Positions 54,960 through 62,842 of a stretch of DNA of 64,000 nt are shown piece by piece (positions within the stretch are counted from its first letter, which is position 1; each line of letters opens with the position of its first letter). Source of the stretch: Syntrophaceae bacterium (GTDB taxonomy: Bacteria; Desulfobacterota; Syntrophia; Syntrophales; UBA2192); NCBI GenBank assembly GCA_013177795.1, contig JABLXY010000002.1, positions 62,001 to 126,000 on the forward strand, read 5' to 3'. A program made the translations under genes and the position numbers. Below the pieces are notes generated by a model that was not told where the DNA came from, ran no database searches, and saw only the letters and a list, made by a program, of their open reading frames with translations.

Positions 54960-55640
54960 ATGGACGTCATCTACCGGGTGATCGAGCCGCGGTCGATTTA
55001 CATCGCCGGCACGCGACGGCTGGACAACGAAGCCCTCGCGCAGTTTCTCGAGCGGCGGACAGGCGCCCGCTGCGAGGCGGTCTCCTTTGGGCAGATGGAG
55101 GCCCTGGCGCGTGCATCACACCCCCCGGGGAGCCTGCTCTTTCTCGTGGACCCCCTGGAGCCGGGGCTCAGGGCGCCGGGCCCGCAGGACAACGGCCGGG
55201 ATGGCGGGATGCTGCCTGCAGGGCTTCTCTCCGTTCTCTTCCGGGAAGGCCCAAACGGCAACGGTCAAAACCGGGCCGCCCCGGAGTTTCCATGCGGGTT
55301 CTTCTATCGTTTTGACGCCGCGGAGCGGTTCGTCGAAGCCCTGCGGGATCTTCCGGCTTGCCGGCCGGCGGCGCCCGGGGGGCCTCCCGTCGCCTTCACG
55401 AGGCCGGGGAGCGCCTGCGACGCCGCGGAGGGGCACCCCCTGAGCCCGCGGGAGTTCCACATCCTCTTCCTGATGGCCGGCGGCCTCCACAACAGCGACA
55501 TCGCAGCCCACCTGGCCATCAGCGGCCACACGGTCAGAACGCACCTCTACAACATCTTCCGCAAGATCAACGTGCGGAGCCGCGTTCAGGCTTCGCTGTG
55601 GATCCACGAGCGCGTGGAGCGGTTCTTCTGCCTGGTCTGA
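54960..55640 (+). CDS. LuxR-family transcriptional regulator
   Basis: The 226-aa protein has an N-terminal domain that is probably a pseudo-receiver (IEPRSIYIAGTRRLDNEALAQFLE, LLFLVDPLEPG), with no phosphoacceptor pattern visible. It ends in a LuxR HTH (LSPREFHILFLMAGGLHNSDIAAHLAISGHTVRTHLYNIFRKINVRSRVQASLWI). The layout recalls CsgD. It starts 4 nt after the degenerate kinase stop, so the two are co-expressed and probably act together. Target genes unknown. Confidence 0.86.
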   Translation: MDVIYRVIEPRSIYIAGTRRLDNEALAQFLERRTGARCEAVSFGQMEALARASHPPGSLLFLVDPLEPGLRAPGPQDNGRDGGMLPAGLLSVLFREGPNGNGQNRAAPEFPCGFFYRFDAAERFVEALRDLPACRPAAPGGPPVAFTRPGSACDAAEGHPLSPREFHILFLMAGGLHNSDIAAHLAISGHTVRTHLYNIFRKINVRSRVQASLWIHERVERFFCLV

Positions 55641-55811
55641 CTGCGTGCGCACCGAACCCTGCCGTCTCATTCTTTCCGTTGCGCGGGGGCGCGGCCGCGG
55701 TTCCTCGCCGCGCGGGTCGGCCCCGGCGATTCCCCGGCAGACGGCAAACCGCCGGGACGGCGGCCCGAGGGAAGGCCGGTCCCGGCGGTGTCGGGCGGCG
55801 GATGGTCCGGA

Positions 55812-56054
55812 TCAGTGGGAGACGGGCATGCTCAGAAGGCGGGCGACGACCGGGGCGACCAGGCAGCCGAAGACCGCCACGGGGGCGAGGTAGACCAGCA
55901 GGGTCATGAAGCAGTCGATCACGATGAACGCCGCGCTGTCATCGGGGGAGTCCACTTCCACGATCTGGTCGAAGATGCAGCGGTCGTCTACCGGCGTCTG
56001 CCCTTCACAAAATGCCTTCCCGCCGATTGTCCTTTCCGTCAGCGTCACGCTCAT
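55812..56054 (-). CDS. Small protein with one C-terminal membrane helix
   Basis: This 80-aa ORF starts at an ATG behind gaaggagc. The N-terminal 45 residues are polar with two Cys (KAFCEGQTPVDDRCIFDQIVEVDSPDD). A hydrophobic segment (IVIDCFMTLLVYLAPVAVFGCLVAPVVARLL) follows. The family is not recognised. A -24/-12-type promoter lies 37 nt upstream, which supports its being a real, regulated gene. Confidence 0.6.
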   Translation of the reverse strand: MSVTLTERTIGGKAFCEGQTPVDDRCIFDQIVEVDSPDDSAAFIVIDCFMTLLVYLAPVAVFGCLVAPVVARLLSMPVSH

Positions 56055-56090
56055 GGTCCTGCTCCTTCGCTTGTGTTTGTACAGTGAGGG

Positions 56091-56106
56091 AGCATCTGCT
56101 GTGCCG
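56091..56106 (-). promoter_or_regulatory. Candidate sigma-54 promoter of the small membrane protein
   Basis: Minus-strand CGGCAC-AGCAG-ATGCT has correct GG-to-GC spacing, with one mismatch in each box. The start codon is 37 nt downstream. Confidence 0.5.
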
Positions 56107-56289
56107 CCACGGCGCAACTTTGAATAGTGCTTTGAAATCGAATACTTGAGATCTTCTCCCTCTTCGTGCGGACGCTTGGGGCTGCGAATGAAGGGTGCCT
56201 GATCGGGGGTTGTCTCGAATATTATCCTTCAAAGTCAAAGAGTTGTATTCATTGTGCCATTTTGGCGATGTGCGATAAGGAGGGAGCTT

Positions 56290-56333
56290 CAATCGTCCCC
56301 CTTTGCAAAAGGAGGTTCGAGGGGGATTTTCGC
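56290..56333. repeat. CCCCCTTTGCAAAAGG-type intergenic repeat
   Basis: ATCGTCCCCCTTTGCAAAAG is followed by GAGGTTCGAGGGGGATTTT, giving nested inverted repeats (TCCCCC with GGGGGA). Such units are widespread between genes of deltaproteobacteria and other environmental bacteria and produce spurious peptides of the NPPRTSFCKGG kind. Confidence 0.55.
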
Positions 56334-56503
56334 GTCTGTTGGTTTCAATGTTCGTCAGGTGCTGCAGACCCTGTGAAAACAGATAATCACGCAATCTCAT
56401 GCGGGTCCCCGCGCTTTGACGGGTGGCGTCCGGAGGGCCGTGATTGAGCCCGGAGGGCGGGTCTGTTAGGATGGGTTCCGCATATCGCAGCGGAGGGAAG
56501 AGA

Positions 56504-56941
56504 ATGCAGGATGCACTGGCGCGTTACCCCGTCGTCGTGGAGGTCCCCGTGGCCTGGGGCGAGATGGACGCCTTCGGCCACGTCAACAACATCGTCTACT
56601 TCCGGTATTTCGAGACGGCCCGGATCGCCTATTTCGAGAGGCTCGACGTCCCCGAGTTCCTGGCCAGGGACCCCGTGGGCCCGATCCTTGCCGAGACGGC
56701 CTGCCGCTTCCGCGCGGCCCTGTCCTACCCGGACACGGTCTCGGTCGGGGCACGGGTGGAGAGCGTCGGCGAGGACCGCTTCGTCATGCGCTACGCCGTC
56801 TTGAGCCACAGGCTGGGACGCCTCGCAGCCGAGGGTGAGGGGACCCTGGTCTGCTTCGATTACCGGCAGAATAAAAAGGCCCCTGTGCCGGAGAGGCTCA
56901 GGGGCCGGATTGCCGAAATCGAGGCCGTCTGTCCGCGCTAG
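56504..56941 (+). CDS. Acyl-CoA thioesterase (YbgC/4HBT family)
   Basis: This 145-aa hotdog-fold enzyme has the YbgC active-site motif VAWGEMDAFGHVNNIVYFRYFETARIAYFE, where the Asp of GEMDAFGHVNN is catalytic. It hydrolyses acyl-CoA thioesters. The ATG at 56504 is chosen because ggaggg lies upstream and it fits the family's start. It is convergent with pilY1, with only 3 nt between the stops. Confidence 0.9.
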   Translation: MQDALARYPVVVEVPVAWGEMDAFGHVNNIVYFRYFETARIAYFERLDVPEFLARDPVGPILAETACRFRAALSYPDTVSVGARVESVGEDRFVMRYAVLSHRLGRLAAEGEGTLVCFDYRQNKKAPVPERLRGRIAEIEAVCPR

Positions 56942-56944
56942 TGG

Positions 56945-59900
56945 CTACCGCACCCGCCGGTCCCTCCAGTGCAGGATGTTGGTCCGGCTCGCGATCGAGG
57001 GCGGGCTGATGGCCGCCTTCTGGGTGTTCGAGCCGATCCCCGCGCCCCCGCTCACGGTCACGTAGAGGTCCGGCGTGCTGCTGAAGGGGTTCATGGACAG
57101 CACGGGCGCCGTGGGGATGCCCACGCCGAGCGTCATGCTGCGGCTGCCGCCGGTCAGGGAGCCGGCGCCGCTCACGTAGTTGATCGCATAGAGCTTCGCC
57201 GTGCCCGCCTGGCTGCAGGGGTCGCCCGTGCCGCCTGCGGGGGTGTAGGTGGTGAAGTAGACCTGGCCCCCGAAGATGGAGGGGTCGGACAGGCACTTCT
57301 CGCCCGCCCCCGGGAGGTTGATGAACCAGCCGTTCTTGCCCGCGCTGTCCGCGTAGGTGCCGCTCGTGATGTTTTCGAGGTTCGCGAGCTGCAGCGTGCC
57401 GGAGAGCGTCTTGTCCTTCACGCCGAAGAGCCGGTCCGTGGCGGTCCCCACGACGATGGGCTCGGCCTTGTCGCCGGTTCCCCAGTAGAGCCAGATGGTT
57501 CCGTTGGCGTCGCGGGTCGCGGCCGGGGCGTCGTAGACGGGCCCGATGCCGGGCTCCCGGGCGAAGAGGCGCGAGCCGCGCCAGTCGGCCGTCGAGCAGG
57601 ACGGCCCGTCGGCATTGAAGCAGAACGTGAAGCGCCAGATGTTGCCGCCCAGGTCGCCGATGTAGGCCGCGTCGATGAAGCCGTCGTTGTCGGAGTCGAT
57701 CATCGTCGGGGTCCCGGGCATCGCATAGGCCAGGTTTGCATTGTCCGCCAGGGTGTAGCTCCACAGGATGTTGCCGGTCGCCAGCTCGACCACGAAGAAC
57801 CCCTTCCCCCGGGTGTCGCAGCCGGTCCCCGTGCAGCTCGAGTAGTTGTGGCCGCCGCCGATGAATCCGACCCACTTCTCCTGTCCGCCGACCTTCACGC
57901 GGTGCACCATCATCTTGCTCCACGGGTCGCCGAGATAGGGCGCCTGGCTAGCCGAGGGGCTGATGCGCCAGCGGTAGACGGGGGTTGCCGTGTCCGTGAT
58001 GTCCAGGGCGTGGTATCCGCAGTAGTAGGGATAGGATGCCGAGTAGACGTTGCTGAAGCCGCTGTCGCAGTGGGTCGACGAGCTCCAGAGGGTCTGGGTG
58101 GCACCGCGGCCCTGGGCGAAGATGAGCAGGGTCCTCCAGTCCGAGGCGCTCTTGACCGTCCCGTCGCCGCTTCCCAGCCACACGTCGGCCACCGAGATGG
58201 GGCCGTCGACGTAGTACTGGTGCGTCAGGCCCGTGGGGTGCGAGACATGGGCGATGTCCTTGAGCTTGCTCAGCAGGTTGGGTGCGATGAAGCTCCAGAG
58301 CTCGGCCCCGTCGCTCGTCCGGAAGGCGTGGAGCTGCCCGTCGTTGGCGCCGGCCACGACGATCCGCTTGCCGTTGGCCGTGGAGCGGACGTTGTTGGCG
58401 CGGAAGGTCGCGAAGGCATTGGCCGTGTCCCACATGTCACGGAAGTACTGGGCGGGCGTGCCCACCGTGATGGGGTTCGAGCGGAAGGTGTCGCCCAGCT
58501 TCCAGTTGTCGGGGTTGTAGGCGCTCTCGCCCCGGATGAAGCCCACGACCTCGTTGCGCCTCGTGTTGTCGGCCACGCCGAGGTCCGCGGTCGTGATGTT
58601 CGACACGGTGAAGGCGGCAAGCGAGCCGGCCTTGTAGGTGTAGATGTTGCGCGCCGAGGCCGGCATCGACTGCAGCACGGCGCCGGCGTCCCAGGCCACG
58701 GCCCCGATGCTGCCGTCGGCGTTGATATTGTACTTCTTGATGTGGCCCTGCCAGAAAGGCTCGCCGTTGGCGGGCTGGAAGGTCGCCTCGTAAAGGTAGT
58801 TCTCGTCCACGAGCCGTGTGGAGGCCACCGAGGCCTGCGTGAAGGAGTAGGTCGCCTCGCGGATGTGGTTGACGGCCTGCCGGAAGGCCGCCTCGAGCTC
58901 CGCGGCGTTGTTGGCCAGGAAGGCGTAGCCGGAGAGCGGCGCCGTTCCCGGGTCGTTTGTGGTCGCAAAGCACTGGTCGCTCGTCCCGTTGCATATGCCC
59001 GTCGTGGAGGAGCCGCCGCAGGTCGTGACCGCCGAGGGGTCGAAGCCCGACACGTTTCCGGTGTTCGGGACCAGGGGGTTGTCTGTGCCCCCGTAATAGG
59101 CCATCCAGTTGAGGGTGTTCTTCAGGTGGTCGGGCATGTTGCTGCCCATGCCGATGACGAAGACCCTGTAGCCTGCGTCGGCCAGGGCCTTGGCTGCCAG
59201 CACCGACTCGCGGCGGCGCTTGTACTGGTCGGCCTGCGTCTCGTAGCCTGTACCGCCGCAGCTCATCGTGTCGGCCCCGTCGGAGACGAGAATGACGAAC
59301 TTCTGCCGGCAGCTCTGGTAGGCATCGGCCGCCTTGTGGGCGTCGAGGTAGGCCTTCACGCCGGAGAGGGCCGAAACGAGCGGGGTGGCCCCGACGACGT
59401 TGGAATAGGTCATCCAGTAATTGATGCTGGAATAGTCCCCCGACACCTGGTCCACGGTGCAGGAGGTCGTGTTGCCGCAGTAGATCTGGGAATACTTCGT
59501 TGCGATGTCCCGCAGCTTGACGTAGGAGCTCCCCTGGAACTTGCCGAGGCCGAAGCGGATGTTCATGCTCGTCTCGTCGTCGGTGTTGACCGTCCCGTCG
59601 CGGTTGTCATCCAGGATGGTGAACAGGGTCTTGCGGGCGATCTCGAAGCGCGAGCAGTAGGTCGTGTAGCCCGGCACGCTCTGGTCGTCGTAGAAGGGAC
59701 CCGAGCAGGTGGGGTTGCTGTACTGCTTCGTCGGGTAATTCCACGCGTCGTGGTCCCCGGGCGGGTTCCACTTCATGCTGCCGGAGAGGTCGAGGACGAT
59801 CATGGCGTCGGGGGCGACGGCCGTGAAGAGCCCCTCCTCGCTCAGCGGGTCGTCCGCCCAGGCCGGCCCCGAGGCAATGACCATCGCGAGCAGCGCAATC

Positions 59901-59956
59901 GCATGGAGCCAGCTTGCCGGTCTCATTTTCCCTCTTTCTTTCGTCGTCCCGTTCAT
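56945..59956 (-). CDS. pilY1: PilY1-like type IV pilus tip/adhesin protein
   Basis: The 1003-aa precursor has a signal peptide (ASWLHAIALLAMVIASGPAWA) and a von Willebrand A domain with MIDAS DLSGS (56-60) and FVILVSDGADT. A C-terminal PilY1 beta-propeller contains a calcium loop of the form DSDNDGFIDAAYIGD. PilY1 proteins promote pilus extension and surface sensing. There are many cysteines in the VWA part (for example CSGPF, CSRF, CGGTG), probably in disulfides. The start is behind aaggagg; a -24/-12 promoter lies 39 nt upstream. It is not beside other pil genes here. Confidence 0.9.
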   Translation of the reverse strand: MNGTTKERGKMRPASWLHAIALLAMVIASGPAWADDPLSEEGLFTAVAPDAMIVLDLSGSMKWNPPGDHDAWNYPTKQYSNPTCSGPFYDDQSVPGYTTYCSRFEIARKTLFTILDDNRDGTVNTDDETSMNIRFGLGKFQGSSYVKLRDIATKYSQIYCGNTTSCTVDQVSGDYSSINYWMTYSNVVGATPLVSALSGVKAYLDAHKAADAYQSCRQKFVILVSDGADTMSCGGTGYETQADQYKRRRESVLAAKALADAGYRVFVIGMGSNMPDHLKNTLNWMAYYGGTDNPLVPNTGNVSGFDPSAVTTCGGSSTTGICNGTSDQCFATTNDPGTAPLSGYAFLANNAAELEAAFRQAVNHIREATYSFTQASVASTRLVDENYLYEATFQPANGEPFWQGHIKKYNINADGSIGAVAWDAGAVLQSMPASARNIYTYKAGSLAAFTVSNITTADLGVADNTRRNEVVGFIRGESAYNPDNWKLGDTFRSNPITVGTPAQYFRDMWDTANAFATFRANNVRSTANGKRIVVAGANDGQLHAFRTSDGAELWSFIAPNLLSKLKDIAHVSHPTGLTHQYYVDGPISVADVWLGSGDGTVKSASDWRTLLIFAQGRGATQTLWSSSTHCDSGFSNVYSASYPYYCGYHALDITDTATPVYRWRISPSASQAPYLGDPWSKMMVHRVKVGGQEKWVGFIGGGHNYSSCTGTGCDTRGKGFFVVELATGNILWSYTLADNANLAYAMPGTPTMIDSDNDGFIDAAYIGDLGGNIWRFTFCFNADGPSCSTADWRGSRLFAREPGIGPVYDAPAATRDANGTIWLYWGTGDKAEPIVVGTATDRLFGVKDKTLSGTLQLANLENITSGTYADSAGKNGWFINLPGAGEKCLSDPSIFGGQVYFTTYTPAGGTGDPCSQAGTAKLYAINYVSGAGSLTGGSRSMTLGVGIPTAPVLSMNPFSSTPDLYVTVSGGAGIGSNTQKAAISPPSIASRTNILHWRDRRVR

Positions 59957-59994
59957 GACGAGCCTCCTTGGGGTTGAATCTGGCACCCTGCGGG

Positions 59995-60010
59995 AGCACC
60001 GGTTGTGCCA
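59995..60010 (-). promoter_or_regulatory. Candidate sigma-54 promoter of pilY1
   Basis: Minus-strand TGGCAC-AACCG-GTGCT has a perfect -24 and a -12 with one mismatch; spacing is correct. Predicted transcript start is about 27 nt before the ATG. Confidence 0.6.
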
Positions 60011-60204
60011 CGGGGGGATCGGGAGGCGCGTCTCGAAATTCTTTAACAAATGCGGGATGTTGTAAATTTGCAGGCCGGCAGCGGGCAGCGGGGTGGCCCC
60101 CTCGGAACCGGGCCGAAACGGCCTACCGGCCCTGAAAATGCAGCAATGAGGGGCTTCCCGGGGGGTGTCCCAAATCGGCACGGCCCTGTTTGGACCGCCG
60201 AAAC

Positions 60205-60231
60205 GGAAAGGCCGGCGCTGAGGCGCCGGCC
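60205..60231 (-). terminator. Terminator of the DHS-like gene
   Basis: A 9-bp stem (GGCCGGCGC with GCGCCGGCC) has a 4-nt loop and CTTTCC behind it on the minus strand; the T run is weak. Confidence 0.6.
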
Positions 60232-60266
60232 CTTCGGGGTATACAGCCTGTGAGGGGGCTGGGTGG

Positions 60267-61304
60267 TCAATCCTTGTACATCTTCGCGAATCTCCACTTC
60301 TTGCGCTTCTTCCAGCTTCCCCTGTGGAAGGCGTAGCTGGCCAGGAGCGGCAGGGCCAACGTTGCCTCGGCGAAGACCATCTGCTCCGAGACGGTGTCCA
60401 CCTTGCCCCAGGAGGCGGCCTCCTTGAGGGTCGAGCTCGAGCAGGCCCCGTCGCGCACGTCGGCCACGGTGATCTGGACGGCGTACTGGTGCATGGGGAC
60501 GTCCTTCCCGAGGATCTCCGCGCAGATCACCGTGTCCTGGATGAAGTTCTTCGGCACGCCGCCGCCGATCATGAGAAGGCCCGAGGTGGGCGCGGCGATC
60601 TTGATCTCCGTCAGCTCCCGGAAGTCCTTCACCGAGTCGATGGAGATGTGGCTTTCCGGCCGCCGGTGCTGGTGGAGCACCAGGCCGAAGCCCGCGCTGG
60701 AGTCCGAGAAGGCGGGGCAGAAGATCGGGACGTCGTTCTCGTAGGCCGTCTGGACGAGGGACCCCTTCTTCTTGGCCTTCCTCGTCAGGTACCTGCCCAT
60801 CTCCCGGATGAACTCGCGCGACGAGTAGGGCCGGGGCGCGAGGGCGTCGGCGATCTCCGTGATGGTGCGGTCGCACTGCTGCAGCTGCTCCTCGTCGATG
60901 TAGGTGTCGTAGATGCGGTCGATGTAGAGCCTGCGGAGCTCGCGGTCGTCGACGTGGGGCGTGCCCTGGTAGTGGCGGAAGCCCAGGGCCTCGAAGAAGT
61001 CCATGTCCACGATGGAAGCCCCCGTGGCCACGACGGCGTCCACCATGTTGTACTTCACCAGGTCGGCGTAGATCTGCATGCAGCCCGCGGCGCTCGTGCT
61101 GCCGGCGATGGTGAGGAAGATGACACAGTTGCGGTCGGCGAGCATCCGGTCGTAGATCTCGGCCGCCGAGGCGAGGTCGCGGGCCGAGAAGGACATCTTC
61201 TTCATGGCCTTCACGATGTCGACGGCATCGATCTTCGTCATGTCGATGTGCTCGACCTTGGTTTTCAGGTAGTCCTGCTTCGTCTTGACGGGTTTCTTTG
61301 CCAT
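60267..61304 (-). CDS. Deoxyhypusine-synthase-like protein
   Basis: The 345-aa protein matches the DHS family: FLTIAGSTSAAGCMQIYADLVKYNMVDAVVATGASIVDMDF (NAD site), PIFCPAFSDSSAGFGL, and GGGVPKNFIQDTVI. The C-terminal EAASWGKVDT contains the catalytic Lys (about 301) in the SWGK motif. Bacteria lack eIF5A, and bacterial members are thought to make homospermidine or act on other amines. The start is an ATG before KKPVKTKQDYLKTKVEHIDMTK, the conserved beginning. It is a single-gene unit next to the insertion sequence. Confidence 0.88.
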   Translation of the reverse strand: MAKKPVKTKQDYLKTKVEHIDMTKIDAVDIVKAMKKMSFSARDLASAAEIYDRMLADRNCVIFLTIAGSTSAAGCMQIYADLVKYNMVDAVVATGASIVDMDFFEALGFRHYQGTPHVDDRELRRLYIDRIYDTYIDEEQLQQCDRTITEIADALAPRPYSSREFIREMGRYLTRKAKKKGSLVQTAYENDVPIFCPAFSDSSAGFGLVLHQHRRPESHISIDSVKDFRELTEIKIAAPTSGLLMIGGGVPKNFIQDTVICAEILGKDVPMHQYAVQITVADVRDGACSSSTLKEAASWGKVDTVSEQMVFAEATLALPLLASYAFHRGSWKKRKKWRFAKMYKD

Positions 61305-61445
61305 GAAATACTCTTTTCCCCTTCGGTGATGATGGCCATTCCTTACCCCAAGGCCCCGGAAAAGTCAAAGGCCGAAAGCCGTTGCCCGCCGCGTGCCGGC
61401 GCACAAATCCCTTGCATCGCCTTGCCCCGTCTGCTACTTGTCAAA

Positions 61446-61526
61446 TGTCAGGACATCGGTTACCCAAAAGTGTCATGACATAGGTTACTCTTAAGGGTCC
61501 TTTTGGTGTCAGGACATCGGTTACCC
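61446..61526 (+). repeat. Left end of the insertion sequence: three copies of the end motif
   Basis: The 20-bp motif TGTCA-N-GACAT-N-GGTTAC occurs at 61446, 61471 and 61507, in the same orientation. They are probable transposase-binding sites. Confidence 0.8.
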
Positions 61527-61583
61527 TGACGGAACATATCCTGTACGATACTCTCTTTGAAGAACCCCGAAAGGAGAGTATCC

Positions 61584-62769
61584 ATGGAAGAAGAGATCCG
61601 CAGGCAAGCCATTTACCGGCATATCGCAGATGGCGAATCTCCCAAGAGCATTTACACGAGCCTGAAGCGATCGAAAAAATGGTTCTTCAAATGGCTCAAA
61701 CGCTACCAAACGGGAGATGCCGACTGGTTCAAGGATCAGGGCCGTGCACCCCGGCGGCGTCCGACCCAGACGAGCCAAAAGCAGCAGGATCTCATCATTG
61801 CCACCCGACAGCGTCTGGAGACTGAGCCTTATGCCCAGACGGGTGTAACCGCCATCAAGTGGGCCCTGAAGAAGCTCAAGGCCCCGTTCCCTTCGGACCG
61901 GCACATCACCCGGATCCTGAAGCGGGCAGGGCTCGTTAAAAAAAACTGCGTACGTCGCCAAAGGGGTCACCTACCCCTACTTTGCGGAGGCCCTGGAGGT
62001 CAACAACATCCACCAGATCGACCTGGTGGGGCCCCGGTATATCAAAGGCGACGGCCGGTTCTACTCGCTCAACGTGATGGATCGCTTCAGCCATGCGGTC
62101 TATCTCGAGTCGCAGCGAACCAAGGCCGATGACCCGGTGGCCGCCAGTCTCTTGCGGAGTTGGAAGGCCATGGGCATCCCGGACTTTGCCCAGTTCGACA
62201 ACGAGCTGAGCTTCCGGGGCAGCAACCGTTATCCCCGATCCTTCGGGATCGTGATCCGGCTGTGTCTCTATTACGGGGTCACGCCGGTCTTTATCCCCAT
62301 CAGCGAGCCTTGGCGAAACGGGGATGTGGAGCGGTTCAACGAGACCTACGACAAGATGTTCTTTCGCAGGCAGTGGTTCCCGAGCTACGAGGCCCTCAAG
62401 CGGCAAAGCAAAAACTTCCAGCGGTTCCATAACCGCCATCATCGGTACAGCTGCCTGGGCGGCAAAACCCCGATGGAGGTTCTGGCCGCCTCCGGCTACC
62501 AGCCCATGAGGGTGCCTCCCAATGCTCGGGTGCCCCGACTCGAAGAGATCCCCGAGGGGACCATCATCCTGATCCGGTTCATCCGCAGCGACCGGAAGCT
62601 GGATATCTTCGGGGAGCGGTTCGTCGTTGCCAAAGAGCTGGTCTACTCGTATGTCAAAGCCGTGATCGTCACTGCGGATCACGTTTTGAAAGTCTATCTC
62701 GGGAAGAGTTGGTGGAGGCCTTCGAGTATCGAATGCCTACCGAAACTTGGGAATAACGTCCTTGGGTAA
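61584..62769 (+). pseudogene. DDE transposase, split at an A8 run
   Basis: The first part (from ATG 61584 behind aaaggagag) is an HTH region (SPKSIYTSLKRSKKWFFKWLKRYQ) reading to an A8 run at 61938-61945. Homology then continues in the +1 frame: TAYVAKGVTYPYFAEAL, then NIHQIDLVGPRY with the first catalytic Asp, AQFDNELSF with the second, and EPWRNGDVERFNE with the Glu. The first Asp lies before the first Met of the second frame, so both parts belong to one protein of about 395 aa. Seven As instead of eight would restore the frame. It may be inactive, slippage-expressed, or a sequence error. Confidence 0.85.
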
Positions 62770-62821
62770 CCTATGTCATGACACTTTTTACCCTTAGACC
62801 CGGGTTACCTATGTCGTGACA
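62764..62821 (-). repeat. Right end of the insertion sequence: two copies of the end motif
   Basis: The same motif in inverse orientation is at 62764-62783 and 62802-62821. Confidence 0.8.
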
Positions 62822-62842
62822 CTTGTCAGCTACTCCCTGTGC

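Larger units (their letters stand above)
56055..56503. other. Intergenic region with promoter and repeat
   Basis: This 449-nt stretch, AT-richer than its surroundings, holds a sigma-54-type promoter for the leftward small gene and a CCCCCTTTG-type repeat (both listed). The open frames here translate the repeat and look spurious. Confidence 0.6.
59957..60266. other. Intergenic region between pilY1 and the DHS-like gene
   Basis: This 310-nt gap contains the pilY1 promoter (59995-60010) and the terminator of the DHS-like gene (60205-60231). Nothing else is recognised. Confidence 0.6.
61446..62821 (+). mobile_element. Insertion sequence, IS481-like, about 1.38 kb
   Basis: Ends are imperfect inverted repeats: left TGTCAGGACATCGGTTACCC (61446-61465), right complement TGTCACGACATAGGTAACCC (62802-62821). 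CTTGTCA flanks both sides (61437-61443 and 62822-62828), a likely target duplication, though two extra As lie between it and the left end. Inside are further copies of the same motif at 61471-61490, 61507-61526 and 62764-62783. One transposase gene, split by a frame change, lies between. The element sits 21 nt before xseA. Confidence 0.88.

Noticed and set aside
56166-56447. 93-aa Cys-containing ORF upstream of the thioesterase
   Set aside because: It covers the CCCCCTTTG repeat and lacks a ribosome site; the peptide is not protein-like.
56969-59977. 1002-aa open frame on the plus strand opposite pilY1
   Set aside because: It is antisense to a clear VWA/PilY1 protein; no motif, Val/Gly/Arg bias.
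61938-61950. Programmed -1 frameshift at AAAAAAC in the transposase
   Set aside because: A classic slippery heptamer is present, but the continuation with the catalytic residues is in the +1 frame, so a -1 shift would not join the parts.
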